Positions 36,055 through 45,143 of a DNA stretch of 64,000 nucleotides are shown here, one piece after another; the stretch's first letter is position 1, and the number at the start of each line of letters is the position of its first letter. Under the pieces are notes generated by a model. The model saw nothing but the letters and a program-made list of their open reading frames with translations, was not told the DNA's origin and ran no database searches. The position numbers were made by a program, and so were the translations under genes. The stretch lies in the NCBI RefSeq assembly GCF_000701465.1, contig NZ_JNIY01000003.1, forward strand, positions 620,001 through 684,000. The letters run 5' to 3'. Origin of the DNA: Paraoerskovia marina DSM 21750. Lineage in GTDB: Bacteria > Actinomycetota > Actinomycetes > Actinomycetales > Cellulomonadaceae.

Positions 36055-37638
36055 GTGATGACCGACTTTCCCTGGCTGACAACCCTTGTCCTCGTCCCGG
36101 CGGTGGGCGCCCTCGTCGTCCTCGCGCTGGGGCGCACCGCGGCACGGTCGCGCGTCCGCGAGATGGCGCTCGCGATCTCCCTGGTGGAGGTCGGGGTGCT
36201 CTTCGGCGCACTGACCCAGTTCGACACCGGACAGTCGCAGGTGCACCAGCTCGCAGAGACCCACGCGTGGATCCCGCAGCTCGGGACCAGCTGGGCGCTC
36301 GGCGCCGACGGTGTCTCGATGCTGCTCGTCGCGCTCGCCGTCGGGCTCGTCCCGCTCGTCATCGGCGCCGCCTGGCGCGAGAACCTGCCCACGGACGGCT
36401 CGAAGGGTCTCGGGCACACCGGGACGTACCTGGTGCTGATCCTGCTGCTCGAGGCCTTCATGGTCACGGTCTTCGTCGCCCGCGACGTCTTCCTGTTCTA
36501 CGTCGTCTTCGAGGCGATGCTCATCCCCGTCTACTTCATGATCGGTGGATTCGGCACGGGGGCGCAGCGGCGGTTCGCCGCGGTCAAGTTCCTCATCTTC
36601 TCCCTCGCCGGCGGTCTGATCATGCTGGCCGCGGTCATCGCGCTGTACGTCAACGGGCCCGGCGGTGAGCGCGGGTTCCTCATCGACGAGCTGACCGGCT
36701 ACCTCGCCCAGAACCCGATGGGGACGAGCACCGAGCGACTGATCTTCCTCGGCTTCTTCATCGCCTTCGCGATCAAGGCGCCGATCGTCCCCGTCCACAC
36801 CTGGCTCCCCGACGCCGCGCAGGCGGCACCTGCGGGGACGTCGGCCCTCCTGGTCGGGGTGCTCGACAAGGTCGGCACGTTCGGCATGCTCGCGCTGTGC
36901 CTGCCGCTCTTCCCGACGGCGAGCGTCTGGGCGGCACCGGTCATCGTGGTTCTCGCGGTCGTCTCGATCATCTACGGCGCGCTGCTCGCGATCGGGCAGT
37001 CCGACCTCATGCGTCTGATCGCCTACACGTCGGTCTCGCACTTCGGGTTCATCGTGCTCGGGATCTTCTCGTTCACGTCCCTGAGCATCTCAGGCTCGTC
37101 CCTCTACATGCTCAACCACGGGATCTCGACGGGTGCGCTCTTCCTGCTCGCGGGCTTCCTGATCGCGCGGCACCCGGAGCGGTCGCAGCGGATCGCGGAC
37201 TACGGCGGACTGCAGAAGGTGGCACCGGTCCTCGCGGGGACGTTCCTCGTCGCGGGTCTCTCGGCGCTGTCGCTGCCCGGCCTCTCGACCTTCGTCAGCG
37301 AGATCATGGTCCTGCTCGGCACCTTCGCCACCAGCAGGTCCGCCGCGTTGTTCGCGGTCGTCGCGGTGGTTCTCGCCGCGCTCTACGTCCTGATGACCTA
37401 CCAGCGCGTGTTCACCGGCAAGGTCCCCGACGAGCTGGCGGCGACGCCCGACCTGTCGGGGCGCGAGCGCTGGGTGGTCGCGCCGTTGCTCGCCGGGCTG
37501 GTCATCCTCGGCGTCTACCCGGCGCCGGCGCTCGACATGGTGCGCGAGCCGGCGCAGACGACGATGACCGCGATCGGCGTCGTCGACGCCGCACCAGCTG
37601 ACGATCTGGCTACGGCCGGCGAGGGGAGCGACTCATGA
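36055..37638 (+). CDS. nuoM: NADH-quinone oxidoreductase subunit M
   Basis: Second antiporter-like subunit, 527 residues, about 14 helices. Contains FYVVFEAMLIPVYFMIGGFG (key Glu), APIVPVHTWLPDAAQAAPAGTSALLVGVLDKVG and SDLMRLIAYTSVSHFGFIVLG. GTG at 36055 is directly followed by ATG at 36058; either may be used. Its stop overlaps the nuoN ATG. Confidence 0.97.
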   Translation: MMTDFPWLTTLVLVPAVGALVVLALGRTAARSRVREMALAISLVEVGVLFGALTQFDTGQSQVHQLAETHAWIPQLGTSWALGADGVSMLLVALAVGLVPLVIGAAWRENLPTDGSKGLGHTGTYLVLILLLEAFMVTVFVARDVFLFYVVFEAMLIPVYFMIGGFGTGAQRRFAAVKFLIFSLAGGLIMLAAVIALYVNGPGGERGFLIDELTGYLAQNPMGTSTERLIFLGFFIAFAIKAPIVPVHTWLPDAAQAAPAGTSALLVGVLDKVGTFGMLALCLPLFPTASVWAAPVIVVLAVVSIIYGALLAIGQSDLMRLIAYTSVSHFGFIVLGIFSFTSLSISGSSLYMLNHGISTGALFLLAGFLIARHPERSQRIADYGGLQKVAPVLAGTFLVAGLSALSLPGLSTFVSEIMVLLGTFATSRSAALFAVVAVVLAALYVLMTYQRVFTGKVPDELAATPDLSGRERWVVAPLLAGLVILGVYPAPALDMVREPAQTTMTAIGVVDAAPADDLATAGEGSDS

Positions 37639-39359
37639 CCACGGACTTCATCGAGCCGACGATCGACTGGGCCCACCTCGCCCCGATCATCGCGGTGCTC
37701 GGCGCCGGTGTCCTGGGCGTGCTCGTCGAGGCGTTCGTCCCCGCGCGGAGCCGACGCGTCGTCCAGCTCGTCGTGACGGCGCTCGGGATCGCGGCCGCGC
37801 TCACCGCCGTCGTCGTGCTGTGGCCCGGGGTCCAGGAGTCGGGCGGGGTGCGGATCGTGGGCGGCACGGTGCTCGTCGACCCGTTCGCCCTGGCCGTGCA
37901 GGCGATCCTCCTCGTTCTCGGGATCTTCTCCCTCCTGCTCTTCGCCGACCGCTCGTCGGGCGACGACGCGTTCGCCCCGGCCGCGGCCGCCGTCCCGGGC
38001 TCCGCCTACGAGGACCTCGCACGGGCCCAGGGCGTCCGGCAGACGGAGGCCTTCCCGCTCCTGCTGTTCTCCCTCGGCGGGATGATGATCTTCGCGTCGA
38101 CGAGCAACCTGCTGATGATGTTCGTCGCCCTCGAGGTGCTCTCGCTCCCGCTCTACGTCCTGTCGGCGCTCGCGCGTCGTCGACGCCTGCTGAGCCAGGA
38201 GGCCGGGTTCAAGTACTTCCTGCTCGGCGCGTTCGCGTCGGCCATCTTCCTGTTCGGCGTGGCGCTGATGTACGGCGCCACGGCGTCGGTCGACCTGGCG
38301 GAGATCCGCATGTCGATCGCCCGCGGGGACGAGACCGCCGTGGGCGGACTCCTGATGGTCGGTCTGATCATGGTGATCGTCGGGATCCTCTTCAAGGTCG
38401 GCGCGGCCCCGTTCCACGTGTGGGTGCCGGACGTCTACCAGGGTGCACCGACGCCGGTGAGCGCCTTCATGGCCGCCTGCACCAAGGCGGCCGCGTTCGG
38501 AGCGCTCGTCCGCATCGTCGTGGTCGTCGCCCCCACGCTCGGCATCCAGTCCGCGGCGTTGGCGCAGGGCTTCGAGGTCGCGCTGTGGATCGTGGCGATC
38601 CTGTCCATGCTGGTCGGCACGCTGGTGGCCATCCCCCAGACGGACATGAAGCGCATGCTGGGGTACTCCGCGATCGCCCACACGGGCTTCATCCTCGTCG
38701 GGGTCGTCGGGCTCTTCCTCTCCGCGGACATCCGCGGGTTCTCCGGTCTCGGGGTCCGCTCGACCCTCTTCTACCTGCTGGCCTACGGCGTCGCGACGCT
38801 CGGTGCCTTCGCGGCGATCACGCTCGTCCGCGAGACGACCGCCGCACCCGTGCTCACGACGACCGCCGGCGCGGGCGCCGAGGGCGGTACGGCAGAGCTC
38901 GGCGGGGAGGAGCGCAAGGAGGACGTGCGCGAGTCCACGCCGATCCTCGGCGAGGCGACGCACATGGCGCAGTGGGCCGGCCTCGGTCGCCGCAGCCCGT
39001 GGCTCGCCGCCGCGTACTCGCTGTTCCTGCTGTCCCTGGCGGGGATCCCGCTCACGGGTGGCTTCATCGCCAAGTACACGTCCTTCCAGGCGGGCATCGC
39101 GTCGGGGGCCACCTGGCTCGCCGTGATCGGTGTCCTGACCTCGGTCGTCGCCGTCTTCTTCTACGTGCGCATCATCGTGCTGTTCTACTTCACGACGCCG
39201 GACGAGGAGTCCACGGACCACGCGCCCGTGAAGGTGCTCGGGATGGGCGGACCGGCGGGCGTGACCGTCGTCGTCTGTGCTGCGGCCGTGATCTTCCTGG
39301 GCGTGTTTCCGTCGCCGGTTCTCGATCTGGTGGCTCAGGCGGCTAAGTTCGTCCCGTGA
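37635..39359 (+). CDS. nuoN: NADH-quinone oxidoreductase subunit N
   Basis: Third antiporter-like subunit, 574 residues, about 14 helices. Signatures: FVALEVLSLPLYVLSALARR, KVGAAPFHVWVPDVYQGAPTPVSAFMAACTKAA and DMKRMLGYSAIAHTGFILVG. A cytoplasmic loop around residues 400-445 is longer and more charged than usual. ATG overlaps nuoM (ATGA). Its stop overlaps the prenyl synthase GTG, extending the operon beyond complex I. Confidence 0.96.
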   Translation: MTTDFIEPTIDWAHLAPIIAVLGAGVLGVLVEAFVPARSRRVVQLVVTALGIAAALTAVVVLWPGVQESGGVRIVGGTVLVDPFALAVQAILLVLGIFSLLLFADRSSGDDAFAPAAAAVPGSAYEDLARAQGVRQTEAFPLLLFSLGGMMIFASTSNLLMMFVALEVLSLPLYVLSALARRRRLLSQEAGFKYFLLGAFASAIFLFGVALMYGATASVDLAEIRMSIARGDETAVGGLLMVGLIMVIVGILFKVGAAPFHVWVPDVYQGAPTPVSAFMAACTKAAAFGALVRIVVVVAPTLGIQSAALAQGFEVALWIVAILSMLVGTLVAIPQTDMKRMLGYSAIAHTGFILVGVVGLFLSADIRGFSGLGVRSTLFYLLAYGVATLGAFAAITLVRETTAAPVLTTTAGAGAEGGTAELGGEERKEDVRESTPILGEATHMAQWAGLGRRSPWLAAAYSLFLLSLAGIPLTGGFIAKYTSFQAGIASGATWLAVIGVLTSVVAVFFYVRIIVLFYFTTPDEESTDHAPVKVLGMGGPAGVTVVVCAAAVIFLGVFPSPVLDLVAQAAKFVP

Positions 39360-40378
39360 CGTCTGTACCTCCTCCCACGACCGGGGCGTTCCCGCTCGCC
39401 GACTCCGAGCTCGCCGGTCGCATCGGCGCGCGCATGGAGTCCGTCGAGGAACGCCTGCGCGACTCGGTCACGCAGACCGACCGGCTCGCCGATACCGCCT
39501 CACGCCATCTCGTCGACGCCGGGGGCAAGCGGCTCCGGCCGATGCTCGCGCTGCTCGCCGCCGAGCTGGGGGACTCCTCGCCGGACGAGGTCCTCGACGC
39601 CGCGGTCGGCGTCGAGCTCACACACCTCGCGACCCTGTACCACGACGACGTGATGGACTCCGCGCCCGTGCGCCGCGGGGCGCCGTCGGCGCACGAGGTC
39701 TGGGGCAACAGCGTCGCAATCCTCGTGGGGGACCTGCTCTTCGCCCGGGCCTCGCGCACGATCGCCGGGCTGGGACCGGAGGCGGTGCTCATCCAGTCCG
39801 CCACGTTCGAGCGACTCTGCCTCGGACAGCTCCACGAGACGGTGGGCCCGGGGGAGGGCGACGACGCCGTCGAGCACTACATCCAGGTGCTCGCGGACAA
39901 GACCGCGTCGCTCCTGGCGACCTCGGCCCGTCTGGGCGCGATGTTCGCCGGATGTGCCGACGAGACCGTGGAGTGCGTGGCGGCCTACGGCGAACGTCTC
40001 GGCGTCGCCTTCCAGCTCGCCGACGACGTCCTCGACCTGACCTCCTCGGGCGAGGAGTCCGGCAAGACCCAGGGCACGGACCTGCGCGAGCACGTCCCCA
40101 CGATGCCGGTCCTGCTCCTGCGTCGCCTGGTGGCCGAGGGCCAGGGCGGACCCGACGACGTCGCGCTGCTCGCGGCCCTGGACGGGGACCTGAGCAGCGA
40201 CGAAACGCTCGCGGACGTGGTCGAGCGTCTCCGCGCCCACGAGGTTCTCGCCCGGACGCGCACCCTGGCCGTCGGCTGGGCGCAGGATGCCGTGCGCGAG
40301 CTCGCCCCGCTGCCCGACGGCCGCGTCAAGGCCGCGATGGAGGCCTTCGCGTCCGCGCTCGCGGACCGCGCCGCCTGA
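39356..40378 (+). CDS. Polyprenyl diphosphate synthase (heptaprenyl/octaprenyl type)
   Basis: Trans-isoprenyl diphosphate synthase, 340 residues. It has GGKRLRP, the first aspartate-rich motif YHDDVMDSAPVRRG and the second FQLADDVLDLTS, with small residues before the first motif consistent with a long-chain product. The GTG overlaps the nuoN stop by four bases, so it is the fifteenth gene of the nuo operon. Co-location with nuo and men genes points to the menaquinone side chain; exact chain length cannot be read reliably. Confidence 0.92.
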   Translation: MTSVPPPTTGAFPLADSELAGRIGARMESVEERLRDSVTQTDRLADTASRHLVDAGGKRLRPMLALLAAELGDSSPDEVLDAAVGVELTHLATLYHDDVMDSAPVRRGAPSAHEVWGNSVAILVGDLLFARASRTIAGLGPEAVLIQSATFERLCLGQLHETVGPGEGDDAVEHYIQVLADKTASLLATSARLGAMFAGCADETVECVAAYGERLGVAFQLADDVLDLTSSGEESGKTQGTDLREHVPTMPVLLLRRLVAEGQGGPDDVALLAALDGDLSSDETLADVVERLRAHEVLARTRTLAVGWAQDAVRELAPLPDGRVKAAMEAFASALADRAA

Positions 40379-40539
40379 GCGCCGTCTCACCGACGCACTC
40401 CGCACGAAGCCCCGGCTGCCGTCGGGACGACGTTGTCCACAGGGCCGCCGAACGGGCAGGATGTGTGCCTGTTGATCACTACTCTGGAAGCAACGGGTTC
40501 GGCCGAGGGGGCCGGCCAAGACGCAGAGGAGTGCACCGC

Positions 40540-40836
40540 ATGGCCAACATGAACGTGACGTACGAGGAGATGCGCACCCAGGCGACGCAGCTGCGGACCG
40601 GGCAGCAGGAGCTGCTCGACACCCTGACCTCGCTGCAGACCCAGGTGGGCAATCTCGTCGCCAGCGGCTTCGTGACCGACCAGGCCTCGGGTGCCTTTCA
40701 GACCTCCTACGAGGAGTTCACCTCGGGAACCCAGCAGGCCGTGAACGGTATCGAGGGCATGGCCCAGTTCCTCGACCAGGCCGCTCAGACCCTCGAGGAC
40801 GTCGACACGCAGCTGGCCAGCGGGCTCCGCAACTGA
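40540..40836 (+). CDS. WXG100-like small secreted protein (atypical turn)
   Basis: A 98-residue, mostly helical protein with the size and helix-turn-helix layout of WXG100/ESAT-6 proteins, the substrates of type VII secretion. It has no signal peptide. The central turn reads VASGFVTDQ, so the Trp of the WxG motif is absent, and no Tyr-x3-Asp/Glu signal is seen at the C-terminus. ATG at 40540 follows AGAGGAG. It is followed by a terminator, then by the EccC-type ATPase, which supports the assignment. Function unknown. Confidence 0.75.
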   Translation: MANMNVTYEEMRTQATQLRTGQQELLDTLTSLQTQVGNLVASGFVTDQASGAFQTSYEEFTSGTQQAVNGIEGMAQFLDQAAQTLEDVDTQLASGLRN

Positions 40837-40854
40837 CGAGAGCGCACGACGACG

Positions 40855-40887
40855 AGCAGGGCCGGGGCGGTGCGCCCCGGCCCTGCT
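40855..40887 (+). terminator. Terminator after the WXG100-like gene
   Basis: AGCAGGGCCGGGGCG and CGCCCCGGCCCTGCT form a perfect 15-base-pair stem with a GTG loop, 18 bases past the WXG100-like stop. It suggests the ATPase downstream has its own promoter or is read at lower level. Confidence 0.85.
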
Positions 40888-41022
40888 GGTGACCAGACGG
40901 CCTCCGTCCGCGGCGGTCCGCCGGCTGTCCACAGGTTCCCGACCGTCGGTCGCGCCGGCCACGCTCGGCTCGCTAGCGTCGAGGGCACGGACCCGCACGG
41001 GGTGCCGTGGAGGGGGAAGCGC

Positions 41023-41079
41023 ATGACGACGTCCGGTCGTCCGAGGACTGACCGTGCCGCCGAGGGTGAGGCACGGTGA
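41023..41079 (+). CDS. Putative 18-residue leader ORF before the EccC-type gene
   Basis: An 18-codon ORF (MTTSGRPRTDRAAEGEAR) with a very strong GGAGGGGGAAG ribosome-binding site eight or so bases upstream, ending in a TGA that overlaps the GTG of the ATPase by four bases. No family recognised. The strong site argues for real initiation; it could be a coupling leader. Confidence 0.4.
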   Translation: MTTSGRPRTDRAAEGEAR

Positions 41080-44000
41080 GGATCAAGCTGACCCTGGTTC
41101 GTCCCGACACGACGCGCGAGGACGTGACAGTCACGGCCGACGCCGCGACCTCCGTGGGAGAGCTGGCCGAGGCGCTTGCGGGCGTCGATGCGCTCCCGCC
41201 GCGCAGCCGGTGGACCGTCAAGGTCGATCGTCCGGGCGTACCCGACCCTGCCGTCCTCGACCCGCAGGCCGTGCTCGGCGACGGGTGGATCGGGTCCGGT
41301 GCCGTCGTCGCCCCGACGCCGGTTCCGACCGACGGCACGACCTACCCCGAGCACGGCGCGGGCCGATTCGGGCCGGTGCCCTTCAACCGGTCGCCGCGCG
41401 TCCAGGACCGCTATGCCGGGATCACACTCGACGTCCCGACGGTTCCCGTCGAGCAGGACCCCCCGGACTTCCCGGTGATCGCGTTGATCGCGCCGATCCT
41501 CATGGGGAGCGCGATGTACTCGATCACGGGTTCGCCGCTGTCGTTGCTCATCGTCCTGCTCACCCCCGTGATGATCGTCGGCAACTACGTCACGCAACGC
41601 CGTCGTCGTCGCCGCCGCAGGGCTCGCGACGTCGCGCGGTTCACCGAGCGCCTCGACGGACTGGCCGCGCGCCTCGTCGAGGAGCAGCAGGGTGAGCGCC
41701 GGGTCCGCGGGCTCGAGGCTCCGCCGACGGACCAGGTCCGTGGTCAGGCCCTGGAGCGCGGGCCGGGCCTGTGGTCTCGTCGCCCGGAACACTGGAACTT
41801 CCTCCTCGTGCGCCTCGGCACGGGAACCATGCCGTCGCGCTGCACCGTGGACGAGCCCTCCACGATCGACGAGAAGGTCTTCGCGGACGCGGTCGCCGAG
41901 GTGCTCGAACCCCACCGAACGCTCACGGCCGTCCCCGTCGTCGAGTCGCTGCCCGACGCGGGTGCGATCGGCGTGGCCGGGGACGACCGTGCGGTCGGTC
42001 CGACCCTCGACGCGCTCGTGGTCCAGCTGACGGCTCTGCACTCGCCCGCCGAGGTGGCCGTGGCCGCACTCGTGGCGCCCGAGCGTGCCGCGGACCTGCA
42101 GTGGCTGACGTGGCTGCCGCACACCGGCGGGCCGCACGGACCCCTCACCGTGCCGCAGCTCGCTGACGAGCCACGCAGCGCGGACGCGCTCGTCGACGAC
42201 CTCGAGCGGCTCATCGCCCAGCGGATGCCGAGCGGCGGGCCGCGTCGTCGGGGCGAGCTCGGCGTGGACGACACCGCGCTCGACCGGGGCGGGGACGTCG
42301 GGACGTCGTCCGGCAGCCGGCGCGACCAGGTCTGCCTCCCTGCTGTGGTCCTGGTCGTCACCGAGGGGGCTCCCACCGACCGGGCGCGGCTGGTCCAGAT
42401 CGCCGAGCGGGGGCCCGACGCCGGGGTGTTCGTGCTCTGGGTGGCACCGACGGTCGAGGCCCTGCCTGCGGCCTGCCGGACGTACGTCGAGTGCGGTGAC
42501 CGACCGCGGGCGGGACTCGTCCGCTCCGGGGTCCGGGTGGACGATCTCGTCCCTGAGCGCACAGGCCCGGCCGAGGCCGTCGAGTACGCGCGCCGCATGG
42601 CCCCCGTGGAGGACGCCGGCTGCGTCGTCGAGGACGCGACCGACCTCCCGCGCTCCGTCTCCCTTCTCGACCTCCTGGGTCCCGAGACCGCCGAGGACCC
42701 GACCGTGATCTCCGGTCGATGGGACGAGAACCGACCCGGGCTCGGGAGAGCGCGACGGCTCACGGCCGTCGTCGGGTCGGCCGGACGGGAGCCCGCCGTG
42801 CTGGACCTGCGCGCGGACGGGCCGCACGCACTCGTCGGCGGCACGTCCGGGGCGGGCAAGTCCGAGTTCCTCCAGGCGTGGGTCCTCGGGCTCGCGACCG
42901 CGGTCGGCCCGGACGACGTGACGTTCCTCTTCGTCGACTACAAGGGCGGGTCTGCCTTCGCCGAGTGCACCCGGCTGCCGCACTGCGTCGGTCTCGTCAC
43001 CGACCTCACCCCGCGGCTCGTCCAACGGGCGCTGACCAGCCTGCGTGCCGAGATCGTCCACCGTGAGCAGCTCCTCCACCGCGCCGGGGCCAAGGATCTC
43101 GTCGAGCTCGAACGTCGGGGCGACGGCACCGCTCCTCCGGCACTGGTCATCGTCGTCGACGAGTTCGCCGCGCTCGTCGGCGAGGTCCCCGAGTTCGTCG
43201 ACGGCATGGTGGACATCGCCCAGCGCGGACGATCCCTCGGCATCCACCTCATCCTCGCCACGCAGCGACCTGCCGGTGTCGTGCGGGACAACCTCCGTGC
43301 GAACACGGCACTGCGCGTCGCCCTGCGGATGGCCGATCCGGCAGACTCCACCGACGTCGTCGGCGTCCCCGACGCGGCCCATCTCGATCCCGCGACGCCG
43401 GGGCGGGCCGTGCTCTCGACCGGCCCCGGCCGCACCCGTGGCTTCCAGGCCGCCTACGCCGGCGGGTGGACCCGACGAACCCCCGAGCGAGACGGTGTCG
43501 AGGTCGCCACCCGACGGTTGGGCACACCCGTGCCCTGGGAACGCCCGCACGTCGCGATCCCCGACGCGGACCCCGGCGACACCGATCTGCAGCGCCTCGT
43601 CGCCGTCGCCCGGACGGCGTTCGACCGGACCGGGCGCGCCGTGCCTCGACGCCCGTGGGTCGCCGAGCTGCCGGACGTCGTGGCGCTCGCGGACCTGGGG
43701 CCCGCGTCGCGGGACGCGCTCGTCGTGGGCCTGGCCGACCACCCGGACCGGCAGGTGCAGGAGCCGGCCCTCTTCCTGCCGGCGGTCGACGGCCACCTCG
43801 TGGTGCTCGGCACCGGCGGATCCGGTCGGTCGACGGTGCTGAGGACTGTGGCGGCGTCCGCCGCCTCGGGACCGGAGACGCACGTCTACGTGCTCGATGC
43901 CGCGGCCGGGGACCTTCGGCCGCTCGAGCGTCTCGACCACGTCGCGGCTGTCGTCCCGGACGACGACGTCGACCGGGTCGAGGCGCTGTGGAGGACGCTC

Positions 44001-45143
44001 TCGCGGGAGCTCGCCGTCCGGTCGGAGGCCCGCGCCGAGGGTCGGCCGGTGCCCGGCCCCCGGGTTCTCGTCCTCGTCGACGGCTTCGGGACCTTCCGCG
44101 AGGAGGCTGAGGCGTCGGGGAGGAGCCGATGGCTCGACGTGCTGCGCGACCTGCTCGCGGAGGGACGCGCGGTCGGGCTGCACGTCGTGCTGTCGGCGGA
44201 CCGGTTGGCGGCGATCCCCACGTGGGCGCGGTCGCTGGTTCCTCGTGTGCTGCGGCTGCGGTCGGCCGAGGAAGGGCTGCTGGCCTCCGCGGACGTTCCC
44301 GAGGCCGGGGCACCCGCAGGGCGTGGCGTGCTCGAGGGCGTCACGCTGCAGGTTGCCGTGGCTGGCGGCGTCGCCGGTGCTGCTGCCGAGGTCGCGAGCG
44401 TCGCCGCAGCGGGGTCGTCGACCACGGCACCGGCTCTGCGGGTTCTGCCCGCGGTCGTCGAACCGTCGACCGTGCCACCGGCATCCGGCACGTCGGGGTG
44501 GTGGGGGCTCGGGGTCGACCTCGAACCCGTCCCCGTCGAGCTCGTCGGGACGGTGGTGGTCGCGGGCCCGCCCGGCGGTGGTCGCTCCAACGCGGTCGGG
44601 TGGATCGCAGGGCAGATCGGGGCGGACGTCCACACCGTGCGCGTCGGTCCGACGGGCTCGGTCGTGGCGGGTGCTGCGCGGTGGGACGTCGAGGTCGCCG
44701 ACCCGTCCGAGGTGCTCCCCGCGGTGCGGGACCTGGTCGCACGCGCCTCCGAGGGGCCTGTCGCCCTGGTCGTCGAGGGGATCGACGAGTACCTGCAGAC
44801 TCCCGCGGACGCAGCCCTGGTGCAGGCCGTCGCAGCGCTGCGGCGCGGACGGCATCTTGTGGTCGCCGAGGCCGACACGAGTGCGTGGGCGGCGTCCTGG
44901 CCCCTGATCGCCCAGGTCCGGCGCGCACGTCGTGGACTGCTTCTTCAGCCCGATCCTGCCGACGGGGACACGATCCTGCGTACCTCGCTGCCCAGGGGGC
45001 CGCGGACTCCGCTGCCGCCGGGTCGGGGGGCCTGGGTCGAGCGTCGGCGGGTGACCACCGTGCAGGTCCCCCTGCTCTCGCCACCGTGCGAGCACTCGGT
45101 CGTGCGGGAGAACACCGTGACGGCAGGCATCATGGAGGGATGA
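41076..45143 (+). CDS. Type VII secretion EccC/FtsK-SpoIIIE-type ATPase
   Basis: A 1355-residue membrane ATPase. Residues 1-75 look like a ubiquitin/YukD-like beta-grasp (MRIKLTLVRPDTTREDVTV, TSVGELAEALA). A hydrophobic hairpin follows near 130-170, then an Arg-rich stretch. Three FtsK/SpoIIIE modules follow: the first with Walker A GTSGAGKS (about 588) and Walker B LVIVVDEF (about 690); the second has GTGGSGRS (about 910) and the third GPPGGGRS (about 1163), both with Arg replacing the Walker lysine. GTG start. It probably powers export of WXG100-type substrates. No eccB, eccD or mycP lies in the window. Confidence 0.88.
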   Translation: MRIKLTLVRPDTTREDVTVTADAATSVGELAEALAGVDALPPRSRWTVKVDRPGVPDPAVLDPQAVLGDGWIGSGAVVAPTPVPTDGTTYPEHGAGRFGPVPFNRSPRVQDRYAGITLDVPTVPVEQDPPDFPVIALIAPILMGSAMYSITGSPLSLLIVLLTPVMIVGNYVTQRRRRRRRRARDVARFTERLDGLAARLVEEQQGERRVRGLEAPPTDQVRGQALERGPGLWSRRPEHWNFLLVRLGTGTMPSRCTVDEPSTIDEKVFADAVAEVLEPHRTLTAVPVVESLPDAGAIGVAGDDRAVGPTLDALVVQLTALHSPAEVAVAALVAPERAADLQWLTWLPHTGGPHGPLTVPQLADEPRSADALVDDLERLIAQRMPSGGPRRRGELGVDDTALDRGGDVGTSSGSRRDQVCLPAVVLVVTEGAPTDRARLVQIAERGPDAGVFVLWVAPTVEALPAACRTYVECGDRPRAGLVRSGVRVDDLVPERTGPAEAVEYARRMAPVEDAGCVVEDATDLPRSVSLLDLLGPETAEDPTVISGRWDENRPGLGRARRLTAVVGSAGREPAVLDLRADGPHALVGGTSGAGKSEFLQAWVLGLATAVGPDDVTFLFVDYKGGSAFAECTRLPHCVGLVTDLTPRLVQRALTSLRAEIVHREQLLHRAGAKDLVELERRGDGTAPPALVIVVDEFAALVGEVPEFVDGMVDIAQRGRSLGIHLILATQRPAGVVRDNLRANTALRVALRMADPADSTDVVGVPDAAHLDPATPGRAVLSTGPGRTRGFQAAYAGGWTRRTPERDGVEVATRRLGTPVPWERPHVAIPDADPGDTDLQRLVAVARTAFDRTGRAVPRRPWVAELPDVVALADLGPASRDALVVGLADHPDRQVQEPALFLPAVDGHLVVLGTGGSGRSTVLRTVAASAASGPETHVYVLDAAAGDLRPLERLDHVAAVVPDDDVDRVEALWRTLSRELAVRSEARAEGRPVPGPRVLVLVDGFGTFREEAEASGRSRWLDVLRDLLAEGRAVGLHVVLSADRLAAIPTWARSLVPRVLRLRSAEEGLLASADVPEAGAPAGRGVLEGVTLQVAVAGGVAGAAAEVASVAAAGSSTTAPALRVLPAVVEPSTVPPASGTSGWWGLGVDLEPVPVELVGTVVVAGPPGGGRSNAVGWIAGQIGADVHTVRVGPTGSVVAGAARWDVEVADPSEVLPAVRDLVARASEGPVALVVEGIDEYLQTPADAALVQAVAALRRGRHLVVAEADTSAWAASWPLIAQVRRARRGLLLQPDPADGDTILRTSLPRGPRTPLPPGRGAWVERRRVTTVQVPLLSPPCEHSVVRENTVTAGIMEG

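Noticed and set aside
33969-36467. 832-codon frame antisense to nuoL
   Set aside because: Asp/Arg/His-rich product typical of the complement of a hydrophobic membrane-protein gene.
40433-40933. TTGTCCACA at 40433 and CTGTCCACA at 40925, resembling DnaA boxes
   Set aside because: Only two scattered matches, no dnaA/dnaN/gyrB nearby and no AT-rich unwinding region; not a replication origin.
40785-45095. Very long open frame (1436 codons) antisense to the EccC-type ATPase
   Set aside because: Composition is Arg/Gly/Asp/His-rich with no fold-like hydrophobic pattern; it is the third-position GC shadow of a real gene in very GC-rich DNA.
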